Assembly (NCBI GenBank): GCA_010031845.1
Contig: RGYX01000011.1
Span: forward strand, 1 to 11,910
Length of the DNA: 11,910 nt
DNA from: Verrucomicrobiota bacterium
GTDB lineage: Bacteria > Verrucomicrobiota > Verrucomicrobiia > Methylacidiphilales > Verrucolacustridaceae
Direction: 5' to 3'
Below, in pieces: positions 1-7,545 of the stretch; position 1 is the first letter of the stretch; each line of letters begins with the position of its first letter. The notes beneath the pieces are model-generated. The model was not told the DNA's origin. It made no database searches and saw only the letters and a program-made list of their open reading frames with translations. Position numbers and translations under genes: made by a program.

Positions 1-272
1 TTCAAGGCACCAGTTTGGGATTAAAAAAAGACGACCCTTTGCCGGTCAACCCGGCCAAACTTCCCCAAGGCGGGAAACTTTATGATACCGTGTACCGCAA
101 GGAACCCACTCCCTTGGTGCAGGCCGCACGAAAACTTGGTTATCAGGCGGAGGATGGCCTGGGGATGCTTCTTCACCAGGGAGCTCTCTCGTTCAGTATT
201 TGGACCGGCCAAAAGGCCCCCCTTAAAAAAATGCGTGAGGCCGTTCTCCTCGCCGCCGGACGCAACCCGTGA
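1..272 (+). CDS. aroE: Shikimate dehydrogenase, C-terminal part (5' end outside window)
   Basis: This is the 3' end of an aroE gene. AroE is a cytoplasmic enzyme that reduces 3-dehydroshikimate to shikimate with NADPH. The frame is open from base 3 with no stop upstream, so the start lies outside the window. The visible part begins with a TSLGLK stretch, which matches the conserved N-A/G-T-S-L-G segment of AroE just after its nucleotide-binding half. It ends with the family's C-terminal helix pattern, G-x-x-M-L-L-x-Q-G-A-x-S-F-x-x-W-T-G, followed by P-x-x-x-M. The TGA stop (270-272) overlaps the GTG start of the prepilin peptidase gene as GTGA, so the two are probably translationally coupled. 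The identification rests on this C-terminal third only. The catalytic Lys/Asp region is not in view. Confidence 0.88.
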   Translation, partial: QGTSLGLKKDDPLPVNPAKLPQGGKLYDTVYRKEPTPLVQAARKLGYQAEDGLGMLLHQGALSFSIWTGQKAPLKKMREAVLLAAGRNP

Positions 273-1072
273 CTCTGGCCCTGCTTGTCTCCTCGGCCGT
301 TTTTGTCATGGGGGCATGCGTGGGATCGTTTCTGAACGTTTGCATTTTGCGGATTCCCCTGGGTCAATCCGTGGTTCGACCAGGGTCTCGCTGCGCGGCC
401 TGCGGGCTTGAACTCCCGGGCTTTTTGAATCTGCCCATCCTGGGGTATTTCATGCTTCGTGGACGTGCGCGTTGTTGTGGAGCGCATTTGGATCCACGCT
501 ATCCGGCGGTCGAACTGGGCACGGCGGTGCTTTACACCGCCCTTTGGCAGCTCTACCCCCCCCTTCTTTTCGGAGTCTATGCCTGCCTTACGGCCGGCAT
601 CATCGTGGCCTCGGGCATCGATCTGGACTACCTGGTCATTCCCGACTCCCTGACCGTCGGGGGACTGATTGCGGGAATCTGTGCCAGCTATTTGATTCCG
701 GAACTGCAGCACACCCAGAACCCGACGGATGCCATGATCCAATCGGTTTTGGGAGCTTCCATCGGGGGAGGAGTTCTTTGGATCACGGCCCGGACCGCTT
801 CTTGGCTTTTGCAAAAAGAGGCCATGGGAATGGGTGACGCAAAACTTCTAGCCGCCTTGGGAGCTTTTTTGGGTTGGCCCAGCATCCCGTTTATTCTTGT
901 GATTTCATCCTTCGCAGGGACCGCCGTGGGAGCTTGGATCATCAAAAGCCGAAAAAGAAAACTGGGGGTAAAAATTCCCTATGGCCCCTACCTCGCCTTG
1001 GCCGCCGTCCTCTGGTTGGTGGGGGGGAGGTGGATAACCCAGACATTTCTCTTAAAAATATCTTCTGAATAA
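269..1072 (+). CDS. pilD: Type IV prepilin peptidase / leader peptidase (A24 family)
   Basis: This is an inner-membrane aspartic protease of 267 aa. Its family cleaves, and often N-methylates, the leader of type IV pilins and type II secretion pseudopilins. The N-terminal helix carries GACVGSFLNV (residues 15-24), the family's G-x-x-x-G-S-F-x-N-V signature. It is followed by a cytoplasmic zinc-type loop (about 37-82) with C42-x2-C45 and NLPILGY. Catalytic aspartates are D118 (in GIDLDYLVIPD) and D190 (in GMGDAK, the GxGD motif). Several hydrophobic segments cover 85-257. One oddity is that the second cysteine pair, usually C-x2-C after RGR, reads ARCC (C69, C70), so the zinc site is altered. 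The GTG start is chosen because it overlaps the aroE stop and gives a full N-terminal membrane segment. No pilin gene is in the window, so its substrate is unknown. The symbol is by family and could equally be gspO. Confidence 0.92.
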   Translation: MTLALLVSSAVFVMGACVGSFLNVCILRIPLGQSVVRPGSRCAACGLELPGFLNLPILGYFMLRGRARCCGAHLDPRYPAVELGTAVLYTALWQLYPPLLFGVYACLTAGIIVASGIDLDYLVIPDSLTVGGLIAGICASYLIPELQHTQNPTDAMIQSVLGASIGGGVLWITARTASWLLQKEAMGMGDAKLLAALGAFLGWPSIPFILVISSFAGTAVGAWIIKSRKRKLGVKIPYGPYLALAAVLWLVGGRWITQTFLLKISSE

Positions 1073-1198
1073 AAGTTTGTAAAAAGTCACATCGCCATGA
1101 TGAATAACGGGCTATAAATATTTATTTCTGTTCTGCTTTACTAACAAATAGCCTCAACTCGCATCGACATTAGGAATCTTAAGACCCTTTATATAGGG

Positions 1199-2521
1199 AT
1201 GCGAAGGGCCTACGCTACAACCTGTGGTATCCTTTCGGTTTGTTTATTCACTCTATTTGCGGGGCAAGCCCGTGCGGTATTTCTTTCTTCCATTGCAATA
1301 CAATCGGATGGCTCCTTGGTATTTTTTGATTCCAACGGGGGGGTAGCCGACTTGGTCAAACAAGGAACCCCACGTCAGTCCGCAAACTGTGGCGGACAAT
1401 CCTTGAATGTCAGCTACGGCTCGAACTCCTCCGGAGAAAAAACCATTTTGATCAGCTTGCCAAAAACCTCCACCTCGCCGGCTGATTTCACTTTATCCGG
1501 CATGAACATCTCGATCCCGCCGGGGTCGGCCCTCCGAATTACCCTAAACACTTCCAACCAACCGGAACGAATGGAGGGAGCACCGACCGGAACCGTCACC
1601 ATGTCGAATAGTTCGGCGAACCCCGACCAGAAATCCTCGGCAGCGTCCTCCACTTCCCAAAAGAACAGCAGCAAGACCCAGGGGACGGAAACTTCAATGT
1701 CGCCCGCGCCGACCTCGCCGTCGCCCGATATCCCCCAAGAAACCGGACTCAAACCAAACCAATCAGCTCCCGATTCGCCGGCTACGCAAACCCCTTCGGC
1801 CTCACCCGCTCCGCTATCGGCTACCGCCATGGAGGAAGCATCCTTTTGGCCTGGGGGATGGCCCGGAAAATTCCTCGATCACCCCATCCCGACCGAACAA
1901 ATGGAGGAAGATCACTTTTACGTTCGCACGGAAGGGGGACCTCGCTTCGTCAGTTCGATGAATATCGTGAATATTGTGGGCCCCAACGGGCCCTCCAATC
2001 CTGTCATTGAAAAGGAAATCGCCTTCAGCACCGGCTACCGTCAAGACGTGGATGCCGGGGTCTGGCTGACAGACTGGTTCGGTCTGGCAATTGAAACCGG
2101 CTTCGCCCTGAACGCCATCCGGGGAAATACGCAAGGCATGACTGTTTCCAGCAGCACCTATTGGAGCGTGCCGATCATGGCCCAGCTTTGCTTCCAATAC
2201 CCCAATGACAGCGGTTTTCTGCCCTACCTCAATTTGGGATTCGGCGGGGGTTGGAACTATTTCAAAATTGGAAACATCAGTTACAACGGCCCGAACTCCC
2301 AAAATTACACCCCGCTCTCCGGCTCGGGAAATGATATGGACACCGCCTATCAGATCACCGCAGGGGTTCGCTACCGCCTTTATGAACAACTTAGTCTGAC
2401 TCTGGCCTACAAGTTCTACGGCACCAGCCAACCCACGGTCGATATGGGAGACAACCAGCAGGTTACCTTTGGTTCCCCCGTGACCAATACGATCCAAATC
2501 GGCGGAAATTTCGCGTTTTAA
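1199..2521 (+). CDS. Secreted protein with Ser/Thr/Pro-rich linker and C-terminal outer-membrane beta-barrel
   Basis: I do not recognise a named family. This 440-aa protein has a signal peptide (1-26, cleavage likely after GQARA). Next is a globular, mostly beta segment (27-125). Then comes a low-complexity linker rich in Ser, Thr, Pro and Asn (about 130-210). From about 240 to the end it is a barrel-like domain of alternating polar and hydrophobic strands rich in Gly and aromatics, such as YLNLGFGGGWNYF and YQITAGVRYRLY. It ends in QIGGNFAF, and a terminal Phe is the usual beta-signal for outer-membrane insertion. This layout suggests an OmpA/OmpW-type eight-stranded barrel with an extended periplasmic N-terminal region. 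The role is unknown; structural, adhesive or small-porin functions are all possible. The start lacks a well-spaced ribosome site (AGGG sits directly before ATG) but gives a good signal peptide. It is convergent with aroC, leaving a gap of 3 bases. Confidence 0.8.
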   Translation: MRRAYATTCGILSVCLFTLFAGQARAVFLSSIAIQSDGSLVFFDSNGGVADLVKQGTPRQSANCGGQSLNVSYGSNSSGEKTILISLPKTSTSPADFTLSGMNISIPPGSALRITLNTSNQPERMEGAPTGTVTMSNSSANPDQKSSAASSTSQKNSSKTQGTETSMSPAPTSPSPDIPQETGLKPNQSAPDSPATQTPSASPAPLSATAMEEASFWPGGWPGKFLDHPIPTEQMEEDHFYVRTEGGPRFVSSMNIVNIVGPNGPSNPVIEKEIAFSTGYRQDVDAGVWLTDWFGLAIETGFALNAIRGNTQGMTVSSSTYWSVPIMAQLCFQYPNDSGFLPYLNLGFGGGWNYFKIGNISYNGPNSQNYTPLSGSGNDMDTAYQITAGVRYRLYEQLSLTLAYKFYGTSQPTVDMGDNQQVTFGSPVTNTIQIGGNFAF

Positions 2522-2524
2522 AAA

Positions 2525-3619
2525 CTATTTTCTGCGTTGGTCGTTTTGCGCCCGGTCACGCAAATAGTGGTCCGCCAAAACCAACAGGGTCATTGCCTCC
2601 ACCATCGGCACCGCACGGGGCAAAACACACGGATCGTGCCTGCCCCGGGCCTTTAACCCCGCGTTCTTGCCTTGAATCCCAACCGTCTTCTGGAATTTCG
2701 CAATCGTGGCCACCGGCTTGAAAGCAACCCGGAAGATGATGTCTTCGCCATTACTGATCCCACCCTGAACCCCGCCGCTTCGGTTGGTGCGCGTGCGCAC
2801 CCGCTTGCCGTCCATATAAAACTCGTCGTTGTGCTCCGAACCGCGCATTCGCACCCCGGCAAACCCGGAGCCAATTTCAAACCCCTTGCTCGCCGGCAGA
2901 CTCATCACGGCTTTGGCCAAATCCGCCTCCAACCGGTCAAAGACCGGCTCACCCAACCCCACCGGACAACCCCGCACGATACACTCCACCACTCCCCCCA
3001 AAGAATCCCCCTCGGAGCGCACTCTTTCAATCAGACGAACCAGTTGATTCGCCTCCTTGGCATCCGGCCACCGGACGGGGTTGGCCTCCACTTCCTTGGC
3101 CTCAACCCGGTCGGCCTCTAGGCGAGCCACCACACTACCCACCTGACGGACAAAGGCGGTCACCGAGAGTCGGGGAACGAGCTGGCTAAACATCTTTTTG
3201 GCAATCGACCCGCCCAAGACACGGCCAATCGTTTCCCGGGCCGACGTCCTCCCTCCGCCCTGCCAATTCCTGATGCCGTATTTGGCCTGATAGGTGTAAT
3301 CGGCATGGCTAGGACGATACAAAGTTTCCATTTCGCGATAGGCTTCGGGGCGCGCATCCTGGTTTCTCACCCAAACGGAAATCGGAGTCCCCAGGGTCTT
3401 TCCTCCAAACACCCCGGATAGAATCTCACACCGGTCCGCCTCTTTGCGGGGGGTAACAATTTTGCTCTGGCCCGGACGTCTCCGGTCCAAATCCGGCTGC
3501 AGATCCTTCTCAGCGAGTGGGATCTGGGGGGGACACCCATCGATCACGGCCCCCACCCCACCCCCGTGGGATTCGCCCCAGGTGGTAACCCGATACACGT
3601 GTCCAAAGGTGTTTCCCAT
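2525..3619 (-). CDS. aroC: Chorismate synthase
   Basis: This cytoplasmic enzyme makes chorismate from 5-enolpyruvylshikimate-3-phosphate using reduced FMN, the last step of the shikimate pathway. Its 364 aa is normal for the family. Visible signatures are WGESHG (14-19, with catalytic His18), RPSHAD (102-107, with catalytic His105), and [10 protein letters not shown] (121-130). There is also [11 protein letters not shown] (258-267), [15 protein letters not shown] (280-294) and [17 protein letters not shown] (327-343). The gene uses an ATG start preceded by AGGATAAGG on its own strand. It is divergent from aroK across 91 bases, so the last and a middle step of the pathway may share a control region. 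Nothing looks damaged. Confidence 0.98.
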   Translation of the reverse strand: MGNTFGHVYRVTTWGESHGGGVGAVIDGCPPQIPLAEKDLQPDLDRRRPGQSKIVTPRKEADRCEILSGVFGGKTLGTPISVWVRNQDARPEAYREMETLYRPSHADYTYQAKYGIRNWQGGGRTSARETIGRVLGGSIAKKMFSQLVPRLSVTAFVRQVGSVVARLEADRVEAKEVEANPVRWPDAKEANQLVRLIERVRSEGDSLGGVVECIVRGCPVGLGEPVFDRLEADLAKAVMSLPASKGFEIGSGFAGVRMRGSEHNDEFYMDGKRVRTRTNRSGGVQGGISNGEDIIFRVAFKPVATIAKFQKTVGIQGKNAGLKARGRHDPCVLPRAVPMVEAMTLLVLADHYLRDRAQNDQRRK

Positions 3620-3710
3620 AGCCTTATCCTGCCCGAAAAACTCTTTTTACCCAAGCTCAGGAATACCCCCTAGCCTAGCGTCAAACCCCAAAGCCTGCCA
3701 ATCTGGAGGG

Positions 3711-4229
3711 ATGAGAAAACCCGGTCATCTGTGGCTCTTGGGTTTATCGGGCTCCGGGAAAAGTACTCTGGGCCCGATATTGGCCCGACAGCTCAACCTC
3801 CCTTTCTACGACACGGATGAAATCATCACCCAGAAGGCTCAACGCCCGATCCCCGAGATCTTTGCCATTGAGGGCGAGGCCGGTTTTCGCAAAAGGGAGA
3901 CGGAGGCGATATGCGAAATGGAAAAACAAAAACCCGCAGTGGTCGCATGTGGAGGGGGTGCGGTTTTGGAAGCTGACAACCGGAGGGTCATGCAAAGAAA
4001 CGGCACCCGAATCTACCTCCGTGTTCCCCTGAAAGTTCTGGAGGACAGGCTCAGACATAAAGCGGACCGCCCCCTATTGACCCAAGGCCCACTGCCAACC
4101 ACTCTTGCCGAGCAGCTTGCCAAACGGGAAATCTGGTATCAGGAGAGCGAAATTCAACTGGATATCGGACCGGACTCCCCGGAACGAGCGGCCCAAAGGA
4201 TTTTTGATAAGTTAAACGCCGAATCCTGA
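3711..4229 (+). CDS. aroK: Shikimate kinase
   Basis: This 172-aa cytoplasmic kinase phosphorylates shikimate at the 3-hydroxyl with ATP. The P-loop is GLSGSGKST (11-19). The shikimate-binding site shows DTD (34-36) and GEAGFRKRE with Arg60. The glycine motif CGGGAVL starts at Cys80. The lid has RHKADRPLL with Arg120, and Arg139 in AKREIWY matches the C-terminal substrate arginine. The frame stays open far upstream, but a longer start would run into aroC on the other strand. ATG 3711 gives the normal family N-terminus just before the P-loop. GGAGG lies one base before ATG, which is unusually close. The gene is followed after 4 bases by queG, so the two are probably co-transcribed. Confidence 0.96.
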   Translation: MRKPGHLWLLGLSGSGKSTLGPILARQLNLPFYDTDEIITQKAQRPIPEIFAIEGEAGFRKRETEAICEMEKQKPAVVACGGGAVLEADNRRVMQRNGTRIYLRVPLKVLEDRLRHKADRPLLTQGPLPTTLAEQLAKREIWYQESEIQLDIGPDSPERAAQRIFDKLNAES

Positions 4230-4233
4230 GGCC

Positions 4234-5250
4234 ATGGACCGCCCCGCCCTGCTTAAAGAGACGGCTCGCGTCTTGGGTTTTGATGCCATAGGGATCACCC
4301 GGGCAGAGTCACCGCCCCAGGGACGATATCTGCCCGAATGGCTCAGGCTTTCCTACCATGGGGAGATGAAGTGGATGACCAAAACCCCCTCGATTCGCAT
4401 GGATCCAACCGCCTATGACAGCTCCGCCCGAACCATCCTGGTCGCCGGGATTTCCAGCCGTCAACCCTTCCCTCCCCTTCCAAGAGGACGAATCGCCTCT
4501 TATGCCCAGGGAGAAGACTATCACGAGGTTCTTCGGGATCGTCTGGAAAGCCTCGCCCAAAAAACAATTGTGCCATGGGGAGGAAAATATCGGATCACGG
4601 TCGATTCTTCGCCTGTGATGGAAAAACCCGTTGCCGCTCTGGCCGGTCTTGGATGGCAGGGAAAAAACACCCTCTTGATCCATACCGAACATGGTCCCTG
4701 GCTATTATTGGGTTGTCTGCTGACCGATCTCGAGATTCCTCCGGACTCCCCCGCCAAGGATCATTGCGGCTCCTGCACCCGTTGTGTGGATGCCTGCCCG
4801 ACCCAAGCCTTTCCGCAACCCTATGTTTTGGACGCACGCCGATGTTTGGCGTACCTCACCATCGAACATCCCGGCTCCATTCCTTTGGAGTTTCGCCCCC
4901 TCATCGGAGATCGAATCTTTGGTTGCGACGAGTGTCTCGAAGTCTGCCCCTGGAATCGCCACGCCCGGCAATCCCGGGAGATCCGGTTCCAACCCGTTCC
5001 CCGTCCCGATCTCGCGGAAATGTTGTCCTGGAACGACGCCAGATTTCGGAGGGAATTTCGCGGAACCCCGATTTTCCGACTCAAACGGAATCGCTGGGTT
5101 CGAAACCTATGCGTCGTTCTGGGCAATGTGGGCACTTTCCGCGATTTGCCGGCTCTGCAGAAAACCAGGGAGGAAGCAGACCCGGTGATTCAGGAGCACG
5201 CGGCTTGGGCAATTCAGCAAATCGAAGCCAGAGAAAACGAAGGAAGGTGA
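4234..5250 (+). CDS. queG: Epoxyqueuosine reductase
   Basis: QueG carries out the last step of queuosine synthesis. It reduces epoxyqueuosine to queuosine in the wobble position of tRNAs with GUN anticodons, using cobalamin and two [4Fe-4S] clusters. The 338-aa protein starts with the N-terminal domain LKETARVLGFDAIGIT. It has VDSSPVMEKP, with Asp124 as the likely catalytic acid, and LGWQGKNT (139-146). The first cluster motif is C178-x2-C181-x2-C184-x3-C188-P. The second group is C204 plus C231-x2-C234-x3-C238-P-W-N. The end (about 288-334) looks like a short HEAT-type helical repeat, as in many QueG proteins. The gene begins 4 bases after aroK. GAGG overlapping the aroK stop may serve as its ribosome site. 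No other queuosine gene is visible here. Confidence 0.96.
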   Translation: MDRPALLKETARVLGFDAIGITRAESPPQGRYLPEWLRLSYHGEMKWMTKTPSIRMDPTAYDSSARTILVAGISSRQPFPPLPRGRIASYAQGEDYHEVLRDRLESLAQKTIVPWGGKYRITVDSSPVMEKPVAALAGLGWQGKNTLLIHTEHGPWLLLGCLLTDLEIPPDSPAKDHCGSCTRCVDACPTQAFPQPYVLDARRCLAYLTIEHPGSIPLEFRPLIGDRIFGCDECLEVCPWNRHARQSREIRFQPVPRPDLAEMLSWNDARFRREFRGTPIFRLKRNRWVRNLCVVLGNVGTFRDLPALQKTREEADPVIQEHAAWAIQQIEARENEGR

Positions 5251-5281
5251 AGAAAAACCAGACCTGAGAAAGGACGTCCGA

Positions 5282-6088
5282 CTACTTTTTTACCCCGGGC
5301 AGCAGGGTCTTCAATTCATCGGTTTTGATTTTTTTATCCTCTTCCGGGATGGGCTGCGCCTGTTCCCCGGTTAAATACCCTTTTTCCACCAGCGAATCGG
5401 CAAAAGTAGCATTGGCATCGGGAGGATAGATACGATAAGCCGACCCGACATACTCCATGCCCCCTGCCTTATCCTGCCTGGCAAATGCTTCCGCAGCTTT
5501 GGCAAAATAGTAGAGGGGGCTGTTGGGATTGGGCTCCAAGTGCGATAGAAATTCGTTGGCTTTCGCCTGGTTTCCTCCCAGCAGGTCGCAGAGGTAAATC
5601 TTGTAAAGCCCCAGGTCATTCTTGGGTTGGCTATTGACGAATATCTGAAAACGTTCCCGGGCTTCCGCGTATTTGTTGTTCAAAAAAAGGACTTCCCCGA
5701 GGTTGAATTGAGCCATGGGCATGTCCGGTTGCAGTCGCAGGGAATCACGGAAAGCCGCCTCCGCCTTCACCCAATCCCTTTGGCGGGTGTAAATGGCTCC
5801 ACGAAGATTGGCATTGTTGGCCTGATTGGGCTTGGCCTGATCGGCAGCATCCAAATACTTGATCGCCCCCTCCAAATCATTCCTCGAAAAGGCTTGGGCC
5901 GAGCGAACGTATGCCACCTTGTATTTCTCCTCCGGATCCTCCGAGGAAGAGGAAGTAGCCACCGAGACACCCTCTTTGACCTCTTTTTTTTCGTCTGAGG
6001 CCGCGCCCCCTCCTTTTTTCCCACAACCCGCCAAACCCAGTCCCGAGACCAATGTTACCAGCAAGAGCCAACACTGTAAGTCTCTCAT
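5282..6088 (-). CDS. TPR-repeat lipoprotein
   Basis: This is a predicted 268-aa lipoprotein. It has a hydrophobic signal segment (8-21) and a lipobox L19-A-G-C22, followed by a Lys/Gly/Ser-rich spacer to about residue 52. Residues after the lipobox are GKK, not Asp at +2, so sorting to the outer membrane is possible. Tetratricopeptide repeats follow at about 55-88, 92-122 and 126-156. Each has the W/L-G-Y/F-A-P spacing, for example AIYTRQRDWVKAEAAFRDSL. Weaker helical repeats continue to about 222. The C-terminus (240-268) is charged and has no recognisable domain. TPR proteins of this kind usually scaffold envelope complexes, but the partner cannot be read from the sequence. It converges on queG and is divergent from the epimerase gene. 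No strong ribosome site is seen. Confidence 0.82.
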   Translation of the reverse strand: MRDLQCWLLLVTLVSGLGLAGCGKKGGGAASDEKKEVKEGVSVATSSSSEDPEEKYKVAYVRSAQAFSRNDLEGAIKYLDAADQAKPNQANNANLRGAIYTRQRDWVKAEAAFRDSLRLQPDMPMAQFNLGEVLFLNNKYAEARERFQIFVNSQPKNDLGLYKIYLCDLLGGNQAKANEFLSHLEPNPNSPLYYFAKAAEAFARQDKAGGMEYVGSAYRIYPPDANATFADSLVEKGYLTGEQAQPIPEEDKKIKTDELKTLLPGVKK

Positions 6089-6175
6089 GGGTCAATTTTG
6101 CCCAATCCAACCGGCTTCCTCAACTCTATTTACCAGCCTTTTCAATCCACGCCATTTGGGGGAGATTGAGCTTGA

Positions 6176-7069
6176 ATGAAATTTCTCGTCACGGGAGGAG
6201 CGGGTTTTATCGGGAGTCACTTAGTTCGGCGACTTGCACCCATGGGAGAAGTCACGGTTCTGGATAATTTGACCACCGGTCAAAAGAGCAACCTTCAAGG
6301 CGCTCCCTGTCGCCTGATCCAAGGATCGATTCTTGAGACGGAGAAATGGAACCAAGCCCTGCAAGGGGTAACCCATGTCTTTCATCTGGCCGCCATGGTC
6401 AGCGTTCCCGAATCCGTCGAAAAACCCGATCTTTGCCGGCAAATCAACGTGGAGGGAACTCGATCGATTTTGGAAGCTGCGGCCCGGGCCGGAGTCACCC
6501 GCGTGGTTCTGGCCAGCTCCTGCGCCGTCTATGGCAACGATCCGGCGATGCCCAAACGGGAAGACCTCCCGCCGGCCCCTCTTAGCCCCTACGCCGAGTC
6601 GAAATTGGAGGGGGAAAAACTATGCTCTTCGGCCCCTCTTTCCGCCGTCGCCCTCCGGTTTTTTAACGTGTACGGACCGCGGCAGGATCCCCAAGGCCCG
6701 TACGCCGCGGCTGTCCCCAAGCTTCTCCAAGCTGCCTGGGCGGGATCCGCCCTTCCCATCCATGGGGATGGCCGACAAACCCGGGATTTTGTTTATGTCG
6801 AGGACGTGACCGCAGCTCTGACTCACGTGGCGACCCATTCCCCCTGCCGCGGTGTCTACAATGTCGCTTCGGGGCACTCGGTTTCTATTTTAGAACTCGC
6901 TCAAACCATTCTCTCTGTGACCGGATCCAAATCCCCGATCAAGCACCTGCCGGCCCGCGAGGCGGATATTCGATATTCCTCCGCCTCGATCGAGCGCCTT
7001 CAGGCAACCGGATGGATGCCCTGCTTTAATCTGGCTTCCGGCCTAAAAAGGATGATCGCTGCTTCGTAA
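6176..7069 (+). CDS. NAD-dependent sugar-nucleotide epimerase (extended SDR, UDP-hexose 4-epimerase type)
   Basis: This 297-aa protein has an N-terminal Rossmann fold with TGGAGFIGSH (6-15), Asp30 for NAD ribose binding, and HLAAMVSVPESV (70-81). The catalytic set is SSCAVYG (114-120) with Y139-x3-K143 in YAESK. RFFNVYGPRQ (161-170) and GDGRQTRDFVYVEDV (197-211) belong to the substrate domain. These are typical of UDP-glucose or UDP-N-acetylglucosamine 4-epimerases that supply sugars for surface polysaccharide. The exact substrate cannot be decided, because related dehydratases and other epimerases share the motifs. It is slightly shorter than E. coli GalE (about 338 aa). GGGGGAG at 6158-6164 is the probable ribosome site. 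No other sugar genes lie nearby. Confidence 0.9.
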   Translation: MKFLVTGGAGFIGSHLVRRLAPMGEVTVLDNLTTGQKSNLQGAPCRLIQGSILETEKWNQALQGVTHVFHLAAMVSVPESVEKPDLCRQINVEGTRSILEAAARAGVTRVVLASSCAVYGNDPAMPKREDLPPAPLSPYAESKLEGEKLCSSAPLSAVALRFFNVYGPRQDPQGPYAAAVPKLLQAAWAGSALPIHGDGRQTRDFVYVEDVTAALTHVATHSPCRGVYNVASGHSVSILELAQTILSVTGSKSPIKHLPAREADIRYSSASIERLQATGWMPCFNLASGLKRMIAAS

Positions 7070-7109
7070 GACCGACTACCCTCATCCGACTTTCCCGCCC
7101 ACCAATCCA

Positions 7110-7194
7110 GCCCGGGTGGTGGAATGGCAGACACAAGGGACTTAAAATCCCTTGGGGAGAAATCCCCGTGCGGGTTCGACCCCCGCCCCGGGCA
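7110..7194 (+). tRNA. tRNA-Leu (anticodon UAA)
   Basis: The sequence folds as a class II tRNA of 85 bases. The acceptor stem is GCCCGGG (7110-7116) with CCCGGGC (7187-7193), and the discriminator is A7194. The D stem is GTG (7119-7121) with CAC (7132-7134). The anticodon stem AGGGA/TCCCT encloses the loop CTTAAAA (7141-7147), giving anticodon TAA for codon UUA. There is a long variable arm (GGGGA/TCCCC type), as leucine tRNAs have, and a T arm GCGGG-TTCGACC-CCCGC (7170-7186). The 3' CCA is not encoded and must be added afterwards. It lies 40 bases after the epimerase gene. Confidence 0.96.
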
Positions 7195-7223
7195 CTTGGA
7201 TCGGTAGAAGCCTACAGGTTGTT

Positions 7224-7246
7224 GGCTAAAGGTGATTCCTATAGCC
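7224..7246 (+). repeat. Hairpin (9-bp inverted repeat) in tRNA-ferredoxin spacer
   Basis: GGCTAAAGG (7224-7232) and CCTATAGCC (7238-7246) are inverted copies with one A-A mismatch around a 5-base loop. The hairpin lies 30 bases after tRNA-Leu and about 60 before the ferredoxin start. No T run follows, so it is not a classical intrinsic terminator. It could be a tRNA processing or 3'-stabilising stem, or an operator or leader structure for the ferredoxin operon. The same spacer repeats AGCCT at 7209, 7243, 7250 and 7278, with AGCCTGAA in the last two. Confidence 0.4.
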
Positions 7247-7305
7247 TGCAGCCTGAAACCTCCTAAGGATTGCCCAAAGCCTGAAATTCTATATTCTCCC
7301 ACGAA

Positions 7306-7539
7306 ATGGCTGACAAAACCCGCATCCTCAAAGAAAACGCACCTGGAAAATGGTACGTGGACGATAGCTGCACCCCCTGCCATGTCTGCCTGGAGGAAGC
7401 CCCCAAGCTGCTCAAGTACAACGAGGATCAGACCTATGTTTATTTTTTTAAGCAGCCCGGGACGCCGGAAGAGTTGGACGCCGCCCAGCGTGCCCTCGAT
7501 ATTTGCCCCACCGGATCCATCGGTAGCGATAACGTTTAA
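7306..7539 (+). CDS. Single-cluster [4Fe-4S] ferredoxin
   Basis: This is a 77-aa soluble electron carrier. It has C22-x2-C25-x2-C28 (SCTPCHVC) and a distant C67-P (DICPTGSI), which is a full four-cysteine set for one [4Fe-4S] cluster. The second cluster of bacterial 2x[4Fe-4S] ferredoxins is absent. The protein is acidic and matches small monocluster ferredoxins in length. It ends 6 bases before a CysJ-like reductase that lacks an FMN domain, so the ferredoxin is a good candidate to receive or deliver electrons for that enzyme (inference). No Shine-Dalgarno-like purine run precedes the ATG. The upstream bases are instead pyrimidine-rich (TCTCCC). Confidence 0.92.
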   Translation: MADKTRILKENAPGKWYVDDSCTPCHVCLEEAPKLLKYNEDQTYVYFFKQPGTPEELDAAQRALDICPTGSIGSDNV

Positions 7540-7545
7540 TCTCCC

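Noticed and set aside
173..814. Long minus-strand open frame opposite the prepilin peptidase
   Set aside because: Low-complexity Arg/Gly/Asp-rich translation with no motif. The plus strand encodes a clear enzyme, so this is a shadow.
1113..1121. TATAAATAT as a -10 box for the outer-membrane protein gene
   Set aside because: No acceptable -35 hexamer lies 15-19 bases upstream, so in this AT-rich spacer it may be chance.
1814..2497. Long minus-strand open frame opposite the barrel domain
   Set aside because: No recognisable domain or signal, and the opposite strand has a signal peptide and barrel pattern ending in Phe.
3444..3710. Upstream extension of the shikimate kinase frame to an ATG at 3444
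   Set aside because: It would overlap aroC on the other strand by about 175 bases and add residues unlike any kinase N-terminus. ATG 3711 gives the normal family length.
4575..5267. Overlapping plus-strand frame inside queG
   Set aside because: Arg/Ser-rich translation without motifs. The queG frame has both iron-sulfur motifs in order.
7110..7194. tRNA-Leu as an integration site for a mobile element
   Set aside because: No integrase and no repeated copy of the tRNA 3' end is visible downstream. The following genes look like ordinary metabolism.
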